Source: Streptomyces fildesensis
Lineage (GTDB): Bacteria; Actinomycetota; Actinomycetes; Streptomycetales; Streptomycetaceae
DNA length: 64,000 bases
Direction of reading: 5' to 3'
NCBI RefSeq assembly: GCF_016107395.1
Contig: NZ_JAAIKO010000036.1
Location: forward strand, 1 to 64,000
Made by a program: the position numbers and the translations under genes. The notes beneath the pieces were generated by a model. It was not told the origin of the DNA. It ran no database searches and was given only the letters and a program-made list of their open reading frames with translations. Numbering within the stretch: the first letter of the stretch is position 1; each line of letters opens with the position of its first letter. Shown here piece by piece: positions 47,927 to 56,607 of this stretch.

Positions 47927-49072
47927 ATGGACGAGGCCCTGCTCCGGAGCCTCACACCGAGCGTGCTCGGGATCCTCGTCCGCCGCGGAGCAGATTTCGC
48001 GGCGGCCGAGGACGCCGTGCAGGACGCGCTGGTCAAGGCCATGAGCGTCTGGCCGGCCGACCCGCCGCGGGACCCGAAGGGCTGGCTGATCACCGCGGCC
48101 TGGCACCGGTTCCTCGACGCGACGCGGGCGGACGCCGCCCGCCGGCGGCGTGAGGACGTCGTCGACGAGGAACCGGCGCCGGGACCCGCACCCGCGGTGG
48201 ACGACACGCTCCAGCTCTACTTCCTGTGCGCCCACCCCTCGCTCACGCCGTCGTCGGCGGTCGCGCTCACGCTGCGCGCCGTCGGCGGGCTGACCACCCG
48301 CCAGATCGCCCAGGCCTACCTGGTGCCCGAGGCGACCATGGCTCAGCGCATCAGCCGGGCCAAGCGCACCGTCTCCGGCGTGCGGTTCGACCAGCCCGGC
48401 GACGTCGCCACCGTGCTGCGCGTCCTCTACCTGGTCTTCAACGAGGGCTACTCCGGCGACGTCGACCTCGCCGCGGAAGCCATCCGGCTCACCCGGCAGC
48501 TCGCCGCCGCGATCGACCACCCCGAGGTGGCGGGACTGCTCGCCCTCATGTTGCTCCACCACGCCCGGAGCGCCGCCCGGACCGCGCCCGACGGCAGCCT
48601 GGTACCGCTCGCCGAGCAGGACCGCGGCCGGTGGGACACCCGGTCGATCGCCGAAGGCGTCGCGATCCTGCAGGCGGCCCTCGTCCGCGACCGGCTGGGC
48701 GAGTTCCAGGCCCAGGCGGCCATCGCGGCGCTCCACGCCGACGCGCCCACCGCCGAGGAGACCGACTGGGTGCAGATCGTCGAGTGGTACGACGAACTCG
48801 CGCGCCTGACCGACAGCCCGATCGTCCGGCTCAACCGCGCGGTGGCCGTCGGCGAGGCCGACGGACCGCGCGCCGGCCTGGCGGCGCTCGTCGCACTGGA
48901 CGACTCCCTGCCCCGCCACACCGCGGTGGCGGCCTACCTCCATGAGCGCGACGGCGATCTGACAACCGCGGCACGGCTGTACGCCGAGGCGGCCCTCAAG
49001 GCACCCAACCTCGCCGAGCGGGACCATCTGACGCGCCAGGCCGCCCGGCTCAACACCCACCGGCGGGACTGA
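47927..49072 (+). CDS. ECF42-type RNA polymerase sigma factor with C-terminal TPR-like domain
   Basis: The 381-residue protein has region 2 (LVRRGADFAAAEDAVQDALVKAMSVWP, WLITAAWHRFLDATRADAARRRRE), region 4 (LTTRQIAQAYLVPEATMAQRISRAKRTV) and a long C-terminal helical extension (DUF6596/TPR-like, FNEGYSGDVDLAAEAIRLTRQLAAAID...DDSLPRHTAVAAYLHERDGDLTTAARLYAEAALKAPNLAERDHL). ECF42 members pair with a DGPF protein, as here. ATG 47927 has GGAG 11 bases upstream; GTG 47915 overlaps the DGPF stop and is the alternative. The 3' end overlaps the convergent Nudix gene by 23 bases. Confidence 0.9.
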   Translation: MDEALLRSLTPSVLGILVRRGADFAAAEDAVQDALVKAMSVWPADPPRDPKGWLITAAWHRFLDATRADAARRRREDVVDEEPAPGPAPAVDDTLQLYFLCAHPSLTPSSAVALTLRAVGGLTTRQIAQAYLVPEATMAQRISRAKRTVSGVRFDQPGDVATVLRVLYLVFNEGYSGDVDLAAEAIRLTRQLAAAIDHPEVAGLLALMLLHHARSAARTAPDGSLVPLAEQDRGRWDTRSIAEGVAILQAALVRDRLGEFQAQAAIAALHADAPTAEETDWVQIVEWYDELARLTDSPIVRLNRAVAVGEADGPRAGLAALVALDDSLPRHTAVAAYLHERDGDLTTAARLYAEAALKAPNLAERDHLTRQAARLNTHRRD

Positions 49073-49646
49073 CGGGTCGGCCTCGGATTCGCCCCGCCGG
49101 CCCGGGCAGCGCTGCGCCTACGTCGCCGGCTCGGGGGATCACGTGCAGCCGGTCGGCCGCCGCGTCGTACGCGATCGGGTCGCCAGGCTGCTGGAAGTGG
49201 ACGGCAAGTCCGCCGCCCATCCGATAGGCGTCGAGGCCGGCCCGGCAGTAGGCCACCATCGGCGCCGCCAGGGCATCGAACGGGTACCAGTCCATCGCGT
49301 CGCACACGGCGGGTTCCCTGACCCGGGGTGTTCCCTGCCAGCGCCGGACTTCGAAGAAGAGGCCGATGCGGGCGCTCCCGCCGGGGCTGCGGTGGTGCAC
49401 GGTGACGGTGGCGCGGACGTCGACAGGATCGATGAGTACACCGGTCTCCTCCTCCGACTCGCGGATCAGCGCGGTGACGACGTCCTCGTGCGGTCCGTCC
49501 AGGTGGCCTGACGGGAGGTGCCAGAGTCCGGCCGCGTACACCGTCCCGGCCCTGCGGGACAGCAGCACCTCCGGCCCGCCCTCTCTGTCGCGGCGCAGGA
49601 TCAGGTGGACGTCGAGTGGCTCGGTGTGCCGCTCCCCCGCGCTCAC
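49050..49646 (-). CDS. Nudix hydrolase
   Basis: This 198-residue protein has the Nudix box GHLDGPHEDVVTALIRESEEETGVLI (G-x5-E-x7-REx2EExGU fully kept) after VHLILRRDREGGPEVLLSRRAGTVYAAGLWHLPSG. The box binds Mg2+ and cleaves nucleoside-diphosphate-linked substrates. The last ~60 residues are less typical. ATG 49646 gives MSAGERHTEP. It is single and convergent with the sigma gene; the substrate is unknown. Confidence 0.9.
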   Translation of the reverse strand: MSAGERHTEPLDVHLILRRDREGGPEVLLSRRAGTVYAAGLWHLPSGHLDGPHEDVVTALIRESEEETGVLIDPVDVRATVTVHHRSPGGSARIGLFFEVRRWQGTPRVREPAVCDAMDWYPFDALAAPMVAYCRAGLDAYRMGGGLAVHFQQPGDPIAYDAAADRLHVIPRAGDVGAALPGPAGRIRGRPVSPAGGC

Positions 49647-49726
49647 TTCTCACCTCCGGGCAGGCAGTCCCGCTTCGCGAAGCGTTCCACAGCCTTGATC
49701 GACCGCGCTGGCGTTCGTCACCTCTG

Positions 49727-50602
49727 TCACCCTTCCAGCAGCGGACGCAGCTGGGCATAGGCCCAACCGTTGAGCTGGGTGGGGGTCGTGGTGACCAGGT
49801 CGCGGGGCTGCTCCGGCACCAGGTCGCGTGATCCGGCGGCCATCCCCACGATGCCCTCCACCGCCGACGGAGGCAGGCCGGCCGAGCGCATCGCGTCCCG
49901 CGCCGCGTCGTCGGTGACGGGGTTGATGTGGACCGGGTGCCCGAGCGCCTCGGTGAGGATCTGTGCGACCTGGTTGAAGGTGAGGTCCTCCGGCCCGTGA
50001 ACGGCCTGCACCACCCGGCCCTGCCATGTGTCGGTGAGCAGCCGGGCCGCGATCACGTCGCCGATGTCGCGCGGATCGACCCACGGCATCGGGTGGTCGG
50101 GGTCGAACGCCGTGGTCAGAACGCCCTTCGAGAGCCCTTCGAGGTCGAGCAGCAGGTTGGTGAAGAAGTACGCGCACCGCAGATGCAGTACATCCGCTCC
50201 GGTGGCATCGAGTTGTTCCTCGATCGCGGCCAGGGCGTCGATGTGTCCGGCCCCGTGCCGCTTCTCCGCCCCGATACTGCTCAGCAGCACCACCCGCGCC
50301 ACATCACCCACCTGGGCGGCCTCCACCAACGGCGTCGCGGTGCGCACCGAGACCTCGATCGGATCCTCCACCGCGTGAGGAGTGGGATCCACCCACAACA
50401 CCGAACGCGCGCCCGCCACCGCCTCACGGACGAACCCGGCGTCCGTCAGATCACCCTGGCGCACGTCGACCCGCGCTCGGGTCTCCTCATCCAGGCGGGC
50501 AGGGTCACGGACCAGAACGCGCGGACGAACGCCCGCCTGCAGCAGTAACCGCACCACGCGCGATCCCACGTGTCCGGTCGGTGTGGTGACCACGATGCTC
50601 AT
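49727..50602 (-). CDS. NmrA/NAD(P)H-binding atypical SDR
   Basis: The 291-residue protein starts MSIVVTTPTGHVGSRVVRLLLQAGVRPRVLVRDPARL (glycine motif TPTGHVG), then VDVRQGDLTDAGFVREAVAGARSVLWVDP, VVLLSSIGAEKRHGAGHIDALAAIEEQLDATGADVLHLRCAYFFTNLL and DIGDVIAARLLTD. These are NmrA-like redox sensors or reductases; no catalytic YxxxK is obvious. AAGGGG stands seven bases before ATG 50602. An AT-rich promoter region with CGATCG lies upstream at about 50625-50650. Confidence 0.87.
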   Translation of the reverse strand: MSIVVTTPTGHVGSRVVRLLLQAGVRPRVLVRDPARLDEETRARVDVRQGDLTDAGFVREAVAGARSVLWVDPTPHAVEDPIEVSVRTATPLVEAAQVGDVARVVLLSSIGAEKRHGAGHIDALAAIEEQLDATGADVLHLRCAYFFTNLLLDLEGLSKGVLTTAFDPDHPMPWVDPRDIGDVIAARLLTDTWQGRVVQAVHGPEDLTFNQVAQILTEALGHPVHINPVTDDAARDAMRSAGLPPSAVEGIVGMAAGSRDLVPEQPRDLVTTTPTQLNGWAYAQLRPLLEG

Positions 50603-50842
50603 CGAAATGCCCCTTTCCTGCACAAAAAATTGCGATCGATACACTCAGCTCCGTGTGACCGCAGTCGCCTCACGGGGCAAGCCCGCACCCGCGAACCGGC
50701 CCCTTGCGCACACGGACCTCCAGCGGTGGGAGCCTGCCCGCCAGACGCGCATCCATGACCGGCGTTCGGAACCTCGGGGCGAAAGTGCGGCCATACGCGC
50801 CCAACCGGGCTCGGCTGATAGGACGCGGGTGACGGCCCTTGT

Positions 50843-51340
50843 TCAGGGCCGGTTCGGGTCAGGGTGCAGCACCACGAAGAGCGACCAGGCGGGCGCGGTC
50901 GGGTCGTCCGGGCGGCCGGCGAACTCGTCGAGGAGTGCGTGGAGCCGGGCCTGGAACTGCTCCATCTCCGCCGGCGGCAGGCGCAGCCCCAGCCGGGTGC
51001 TGTCGACGTCGGCCGCGGGGGCCAGGGCCAGCTCCTCCAGGAACGCGTCGAGCATCGACCCGTCCTGCGCGGCCGCATCGAGCCGCCAGGACTTCTGCGT
51101 CGCCAGATACGGGATCTCCCGCGCGCCGCGCGCGCCGCGCCGCTCCTCCTGGGCCTCCAGGAAACCGGTGCGCACCAACGTCCTGGTGTGGTGCAGCACG
51201 CTGGCGGGATCGCGGCCGAGAATCGCCGCGATCTCCTTGTTGGTGCGCGCCCCGCCGAGGCAGATGCGCAGGATGCGCAGGCGGAGGGCGGAAGCGAGCG
51301 CCTTCGCCTCCTCGTCGGTGGCCGGCCGGCGTTCGGTCAT
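50843..51340 (-). CDS. ArsR-type winged-helix regulator
   Basis: The 165-residue protein has a helix-turn-helix near its N-terminus (KALASALRLRILRICLGGARTNKEIAAILGRDPASVLHHTRTLVRTGFLEAQEERRGARGAREIPYLATQKSW), typical of ArsR-like regulators of antibiotic efflux. ATG 51340 is preferred to 51349 because AGTAGGA stands eight bases upstream. It is divergent from an MFS gene, with a perfect 10-bp-armed operator between them. Confidence 0.88.
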   Translation of the reverse strand: MTERRPATDEEAKALASALRLRILRICLGGARTNKEIAAILGRDPASVLHHTRTLVRTGFLEAQEERRGARGAREIPYLATQKSWRLDAAAQDGSMLDAFLEELALAPAADVDSTRLGLRLPPAEMEQFQARLHALLDEFAGRPDDPTAPAWSLFVVLHPDPNRP

Positions 51341-51371
51341 GGTCGACATCCTACTGAGACGCCGGAAGAAT

Positions 51372-51397
51372 AAGTGATTGACAAACCTCAATCACTT
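51372..51397. promoter_or_regulatory. ArsR/MFS divergent operator
   Basis: AAGTGATTGA (51372-51381), spacer CAAACC, TCAATCACTT (51388-51397) is a perfect 10-bp inverted repeat. It contains a TTGACA -35 element (51378-51383) pointing to the MFS gene, so binding would block that promoter. Confidence 0.85.
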
Positions 51398-51414
51398 CTT
51401 TCAAGGTGGTCCCC

Positions 51415-52737
51415 ATGACCGCTCCCGAGACCAGTCCCGGCCGGCCGCCCAACCGGGGCGGACTGTGGCGGCACGCCGACTTCCGCCGGCTGTGGGCCGG
51501 CGAGACCGTCAGTCAGTTCGGGACGATGGTCAGCCAGTTGGCCCTTCCGTTGGTCGCCATCCTGGCGCTGCACGCCAGCACCTGGCAGGTCGGGGTGCTG
51601 ACGGCGTGCGAGACCGCGGCGTTCGTCGTGGTGGGCCTGCCGGCCGGCGCGTGGGTGGAGCGGATGCGCTTCCGCTCGGTACTGATCGTCAACGACCTGC
51701 TCCGGGCCGCCGTCCTGGCCTGGGTCCCGGTGGCACAGCTCCTCGGGGTGCTGACGATCGAGCAGCTGTACGTGGTCGCGCTCACCACCGGGGTCTGCAC
51801 GGTCTTCTTCGACGTGGCCTACCAGTCCTACCTGCCCCAACTGGTCGACCGGGAGCTGCTGGTCGAGGGCAACGCGAAGCTCCAGGCCAGCGAATCGGTC
51901 AGTCACATCGCAGGCCCGAGCCTCGGCGGCGCGCTGATCCAGGCGCTCACAGCGCCGTACGCGGTACTCGTCGACGCGGTGAGCTTTCTGTGGTCGGCCG
52001 CGTGGGTGACCCGGATCAAGGTCCGGCCACCGCGCCCCGAGCGCAGCCCCGACGCCCACTTGCTCCGCGAGATCCGCGACGGCCTGCGGTTCGTGCTCAG
52101 CAACCGGATGCTCCGCGCCATCGCCATGTGCACCAGCTCGGCCAACCTGTTCGGCTCGGTGATCTCCGCCGCCTTCTACGTGTTCCTCGCCCGCCAACTG
52201 CGGCTCTCGCCGGGAGTCATCGGCCTGCTCACCTCGACCGCGGCGGTCGGCGGCCTGATCGGCGCGCTGGTGGCCGGACGGTTCGCCGCGAAGGTCGGCC
52301 AGGGCCCGGCCATCTGGATCGCGAGCACGGTCGCCGGACCCTGCGCGCTGGTCACCCCGTTCGTACAGCGTGACTGGACGGTGGGGCTGCTCGCGGTCGC
52401 GCAGATCGCGATGTGGATGGGCATCGTGGTCTACAACATCAACCAGGTCAGCTTCCGGCAAGCGCTGTGCCCGCCGGGGCTGCTCGGCCGGATGAACGCG
52501 ACGATGCGGTTCCTGGTCTGGGGCACGATGCCCTTCGGGGCGCTGCTCGGCGGCCTGCTCGGCTCGACGATCGGCGTCCGCGGCACGCTGCTGGCCGGAG
52601 CGATCGGCCAGTCGCTCACCTTCCTGCCCGTCTTCCTGTCACCGCTGCGCCGCATGCGCGAACTGCCGTCCTACGGGGAGGAGCCGGCGACCGAGGGTGG
52701 CACTGCCGCCGGCTCGTTGGTGCCGAGCAAGCCCTGA
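51415..52737 (+). CDS. MFS transporter (enterobactin/macrolide-exporter-like)
   Basis: The 440-residue permease has twelve membrane helices, N-terminal RHADFRRLWAGETVSQFGTMVSQLALPLVAI (MFS-3 signature), GLPAGAWVERMRFRSVLIVNDLLRA and LVEGNAKLQASESVSHIAGPSLGGALIQAL. AAGGTGG stands five bases before ATG 51415. The divergent ArsR protein and operator imply substrate-induced efflux, probably of a hydrophobic drug. Confidence 0.9.
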   Translation: MTAPETSPGRPPNRGGLWRHADFRRLWAGETVSQFGTMVSQLALPLVAILALHASTWQVGVLTACETAAFVVVGLPAGAWVERMRFRSVLIVNDLLRAAVLAWVPVAQLLGVLTIEQLYVVALTTGVCTVFFDVAYQSYLPQLVDRELLVEGNAKLQASESVSHIAGPSLGGALIQALTAPYAVLVDAVSFLWSAAWVTRIKVRPPRPERSPDAHLLREIRDGLRFVLSNRMLRAIAMCTSSANLFGSVISAAFYVFLARQLRLSPGVIGLLTSTAAVGGLIGALVAGRFAAKVGQGPAIWIASTVAGPCALVTPFVQRDWTVGLLAVAQIAMWMGIVVYNINQVSFRQALCPPGLLGRMNATMRFLVWGTMPFGALLGGLLGSTIGVRGTLLAGAIGQSLTFLPVFLSPLRRMRELPSYGEEPATEGGTAAGSLVPSKP

Positions 52738-53037
52738 GGAGAAGGTGAGTACCTGTCTCGGCACCACCAGCGCGGCCGCCGCCCGGTGCGCCGATGACCT
52801 GTGGTCGCCCTCCGGTATCCACGGCGCCAGGATGTGAGAGCTGGCGAACGTCGAGCTGTCCTCGACGACGTCCATCACCGGGACCGGGTCGATCTCCGTT
52901 CAGCAGCACGAGCCGCCGAATATCCGGTCCGGCGCGGCCGCTCCTCCGGGGAACATTTCCTTCGGCCGAAATGCCCATAACCCGTAGCCCGTACTGGCTG
53001 TGGACGGAGGAACGGCACGCCCTGAGATCCGTCCAGG
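52738..53037. other. Intergenic region with a possible minus-strand remnant
   Basis: On the minus strand about 52878-52740 reads MDVVEDSSTFASSHILAPWIPEGDHRSSAHRAAAALVVPRQVLTFSSG with fairly good third positions, but no ribosome-binding site or recognised family. It may be a gene scrap overlapping the end of the MFS gene. The rest up to 53037 shows nothing. Confidence 0.35.
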
Positions 53038-53694
53038 TCAGCCGACGCGCTCGATCCGGGCCTTACGGATGAGGAACTTGCCGGGCTCGCGGACCTGCTC
53101 GAAGGCCGCGTTGTTGAGCAGGGCGCAACTGCCGGACGTGGAAGCGACCTTGATGGTCGTCGACTTCTGGTTGTCGAGGTTGGTCACCTTGAGCGTGGTG
53201 CCGACCGGGAACTGATTGCTGGATGCGGCGGGGACGCCACCCTCACCGGAGAGGGTCACCGTCGATCCGACGCAGACGACGTCACCCACGTTGGTCTGGT
53301 CACCACCGGCCTGGTCAGCGCCGGAAGGCTGTTCCTCGGCGGGCGGCTCTTCCGCGGCCGGAGGCTGCGCCTCCGCCGGCGGCTGCTCCTGGGCCGGCGG
53401 CGCGGCAGCTTCGCCGCCTCCTGTGACCTCGCACCCGGAAGCCGCCTGCATGCGGTTGATCTGCTGGATGACGGCCTGCCGGTTGGCGATGCGCGCCTCG
53501 GACTGGGCATCGGGTTGGGCGCGCTGACCTGCGATGAACTGCTCGTTGTTCTGGAGGGCGGTGGTCAGCCCGTCGCAGACACCCGATGCCTGGCTGGTGC
53601 CGGTCATCACCACTGCCGTACCGCCGATCGCTACGGCGGTCCCGATGAGCAGAGCGATCTTCTTCTTCGTGGTGAGCGTCTTCTTGCGTGACAC
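53038..53694 (-). CDS. Secreted protein with coiled N-terminal domain, Pro/Glu/Ala linker and a double-psi-barrel-like C-terminus
   Basis: The 218-residue protein has a signal at 1-36 (KKKIALLIGTAVAIGGTAVVMTGTSQASG), a short helical domain with two cysteines (GVCDGLTTALQNNEQF...RMQAASGCEV), a linker of AAPPAQEQPPAEAQPPAAEEPPAEEQP at about 95-125, and a C-terminal domain (VVCVGSTVTLSGEG, FPVGTTLKVTNLDNQKSTTIKVA, SGSCALLNNAAFEQVREPGKFLIRKARIERVG). The last resembles RlpA/expansin-like double-psi barrels, with the Asp of lytic members not evident. It may bind peptidoglycan. Confidence 0.7.
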   Translation of the reverse strand: MSRKKTLTTKKKIALLIGTAVAIGGTAVVMTGTSQASGVCDGLTTALQNNEQFIAGQRAQPDAQSEARIANRQAVIQQINRMQAASGCEVTGGGEAAAPPAQEQPPAEAQPPAAEEPPAEEQPSGADQAGGDQTNVGDVVCVGSTVTLSGEGGVPAASSNQFPVGTTLKVTNLDNQKSTTIKVASTSGSCALLNNAAFEQVREPGKFLIRKARIERVG

Positions 53695-53766
53695 GTGGGA
53701 CTCCTGTGGGGTCGGTTCCGTGTGACGCTAAGTACGAGTAGCGGTTCCGGTTCTTCTCAGCCGACT

Positions 53767-53803
53767 CACCACAACTTCCTTAACTTTCCTTAAGGTTGTG
53801 GTG
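53767..53803. terminator. Terminator of the oxidoreductase-TetR remnant
   Basis: CACCACAAC-TTC-CTTAA (53767-53783) pairs with TTAAGGTTGTGGTG (53790-53803) with a 3-nt bulge and a 6-nt loop. It is unusually AT-rich for the region and lies 85 bases past the minus-strand stop at 53888. Confidence 0.55.
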
Positions 53804-53887
53804 CCCCCGATGCGAATGCGCTCACACAACGGCGCGCCCCTACGACCTTCGGGCGGCGAGGCCGCTGGCTTCCTCCCGGTTCCTCGG

Positions 53888-55223
53888 TCAGTTCTCGGGG
53901 AGCGGCGGTTGCACGGGTTTCAGTCCGTCCAGGGTGAGGTCGAGGAGGCGTTCGGCCTGCTCTCGCTGCTCGGGCCTGGCCGAGGTGAGGGCGATGCCGG
54001 CGAGGGCAGCGAACATGTCGGTCGGGCTGATGTCGGCCCGGATCGCTCCGGCAGCAGTGCCGGCGTCCATGAGGGCGGTCAGGGCGGCTTGCATCATCTC
54101 GTGACTGTCGGCACAGGGATTGGTTCCCGAGGCGACGACGGCTCGCAGGGCGTCCGCCATGCCGAACTTGGCAGTCGCGTAGTCGATGAAGCGGCGGGTC
54201 CACGCACGCAGAGCCTCGGGCGGCGACATCTCCGAGAGGCGACCAGGGACGGCGTCGCACAGCCGGGCCACTTCATTGCGGTACGCCGCCTCGATCAGTG
54301 CCTCCCGGGTCGGGAAGTTGCGGTAGAGGGTGCCGGTTCCCACGGCGACAAGTTCGAGTGCTGCCGGAGCGTGCGTGCGCAGGAGGTCGGGGGCCCAACG
54401 GGAGACGTCACCGATGTTGTAGCCCGTCAGAGCGCGATTGTTCTTCCACAGCCCCAGGATCGGCAGGTTCAGGTCGGAGTGGCGAGCGGCTTCACCGTAG
54501 ACGGCGACGCGACCGAAGGGAGCCAGTGTGTCCAGGCTGGCCAGGCTGGCCAGGCGCGTGGGTCCGCCGACCGGATCGAGAATCACGTCCACGCCCCGCC
54601 CGCCGGTCGTGTCCCGCACCGCGTCGGGAAAGCCGTCGCGCCGGAACACCGCGTCGTAGCCGCGACGCTTCGCGTACTCGGCCTTGTCGATGCTGCTGAC
54701 CGTGCCGTACACCGTGGCCGCGCCGAGGGCACGTGCGATCTGGGCGGCGACGGAACCCACGCCTCCTGCCGCCGCACGGACCAGGACGGAGTCGCCGGCG
54801 CGGAGCCGCGCCGCCTCGGCGAGAATGCCGTAGGCCGTGGGCAGGACGAGTGCGGCTCCGCCTGCGGTCTTCAGGTCGATCTCGCTCCCGCAGGCGTGCT
54901 CAGCGGAAAGGCGAAGCGGGCTGGGGCGACCGCGTATTCGGCGTAGCCCCCGCCTTCGGGAAGGTACACGGCGACGGGGTCCCCGACGGCGAGTCCGGTG
55001 ACACCCGCGCCGACCGCGGCTATGTGCCCGGACGCCTCCATACCGGGGATGTCGAGCGGGTCGGCGGGCCGAAGTCACCGAGGCGGTGCTGCACTTCGGC
55101 GTAGTTCACTCCTGCGTAGGCCACGCGGACGAGCACTTCTCAAGGGCCGGCTTCCGGGGTCGGCACCTCGATGGTGCGCAGAACCTCGGGCCCGCCGTTG
55201 ACTTCGCATCCGATTGCCCGCAC
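53888..55223 (-). pseudogene. Decayed quinone oxidoreductase fused to the C-terminal part of a TetR regulator
   Basis: From GTG 55223 (AGGAGG seven bases upstream) the sequence reads RAIGCEVNGGPEVLRTIEVPTPEAGP, then an in-frame TGA (probably GGA originally), then EVLVRVAYAGVNYAEVQHRLGDFG. It then shifts frame to DPLDIPGMEASGHIAAVGAG...YAEYAVAP and shifts again to CGSEIDLKTAGGAALVLPTAYGILAEAARLRAGDSVLVRAAAGGVGSVAAQIARALGA. Near 54350 it joins without a stop to VGTGTLYRNFPTREALIEAAYRNEV, a TetR protein lacking the first half of its helix-turn-helix. One nonsense mutation, two frameshifts and a deletion fusion make this clearly non-functional. Confidence 0.88.
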
Positions 55224-55551
55224 GGCATGTCCTCCTGTGATCGTCCTGCCCGTGGCAACCCGGGCTCGGATCTCCGGTTTTCCCACGGTTACCGCTGCTC
55301 CCGCGGGTCTTGCTGTGGAGGTTCAGGGAGATCCGTTGAGCTGTCCGGCCGGAGGCGGCCGGCCGCCACGTGCCGTTGGAGTCTCTGACTGATGAGCAAG
55401 CGGCGGCGTGCTGACGGCACCTGGAGGAGTCGACGGGGCCTGGGGAGCAGATGGGGAGCACAAACATCTGCGGTTCGCGCTCATGACGCCCGCAATACGA
55501 TGATCCTGGCGGGGAACGATCCTGGTAGGAACCGAGAGATCTGGTAGGGGC
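55224..55551. other. Intergenic region, no gene recognised
   Basis: The gap lies between the decayed oxidoreductase (leftward) and the APH gene (rightward). It contains CTGGTAGG twice (about 55508-55545) but no long palindrome and no coding bias. Promoters for both directions presumably lie here but cannot be pinned down. Confidence 0.4.
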
Positions 55552-56445
55552 ATGGGCACGATGCACGCGGACGAAGCGGAGACCGACGCCGACCTGGTTC
55601 GGCGCCTGCTGCGTGCGCAGTTCCCCCAGTGGGCGGACCTGCCGATCACCCGACTCGCCTCCGGAGGCACCGTCAATGCCATCTACCGGCTCGGTGAGGA
55701 CCTGACCGTACGGCTGCCACTGCGCCCCGGCGGCGGCGAGGCCATCGCGATGGAGGCGCGGCTACTCCCCCGGCTGGCACCGCTGCTGCCACTGCCGATC
55801 CCGGAAGTAGTGGCGACCGGCACCCCGGGCGAGGGATACCCCCTGCCCTGGGCGGTACACCGGTGGATCGACGGCCGTAACCCGGCCGAAGGTGACCTGG
55901 CCGAGCCCGAGCTCGTGGCCCGCTCCCTCGCGGAGTTCGCAGTCGCCATTCGCACGATCGATCTCCCCGACGGCCCGCCCGCGCACCGGGGCGAACCGCT
56001 GATCGCCGAAGACCAAGAGATGCGGGCGGCGATCGAGGCGCTGCGCCGCACCGACGAACCCTTCGACGCCGACGAGATCGCCGCGGCCTGGGAGAAGGCA
56101 CTCGCGGCACCGCTGTGGACTGGCGCGGCCTGCTGGACGCACTCCGACCTCATGCCGAGCAATCTGCTGCTCGCCGGCGACCGCGTCTCGGCAGTCATCG
56201 ACTTCGGCACCGTGGGCATGGGCGAACCGGCCACCGACCTCATCCCCGCCTGGAACCTGCTGCCCGCCTCCGCGCGGCGGGTGTATCGCGAAACGGTGGA
56301 CGTGGACGACGCGACCTGGGCTCGCAGCCGGGGCTGGGCGCTCTCCATGGCAGTCATCCAACTGCCCTACTACCGGACGACCAATCCGATCATTTCAGCC
56401 AACGCCCGACACGTCATCCGGGAGATCCTCGCGACCTCCGCATAG
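55552..56445 (+). CDS. Aminoglycoside phosphotransferase family kinase
   Basis: The 297-residue APH-fold protein has the N-lobe ITRLASGGTVNAIYRLGEDLTVRLPLRPGGGEAIAMEARLLPRLAP, the Brenner motif THSDLMPSNLLL (catalytic D, metal N) and VIDFGTVGMGEPATDLIPAW (DFG-like metal Asp). It is complete, unlike the frameshifted paralogue at 9615-10599. Such kinases phosphorylate antibiotics or small metabolites; the substrate is unknown. The ATG at 55552 follows GTAGGGGC; ATG 55561 is an alternative. Confidence 0.9.
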   Translation: MGTMHADEAETDADLVRRLLRAQFPQWADLPITRLASGGTVNAIYRLGEDLTVRLPLRPGGGEAIAMEARLLPRLAPLLPLPIPEVVATGTPGEGYPLPWAVHRWIDGRNPAEGDLAEPELVARSLAEFAVAIRTIDLPDGPPAHRGEPLIAEDQEMRAAIEALRRTDEPFDADEIAAAWEKALAAPLWTGAACWTHSDLMPSNLLLAGDRVSAVIDFGTVGMGEPATDLIPAWNLLPASARRVYRETVDVDDATWARSRGWALSMAVIQLPYYRTTNPIISANARHVIREILATSA

Positions 56446-56607
56446 CCGCCGACCACCTTCCCGCGCACGACATCGCTGCCCTCAGCGCGCCCCGACGCCG
56501 TCTGCACCGCACCGTCGCATTCTCCAACGAACCACGCTGTCGCCGGGATCTCCGGGAGCAGCCAAATCCCCGTGCACGATGCCCTGCCCGGGTCTCACAC
56601 TGCGAGC

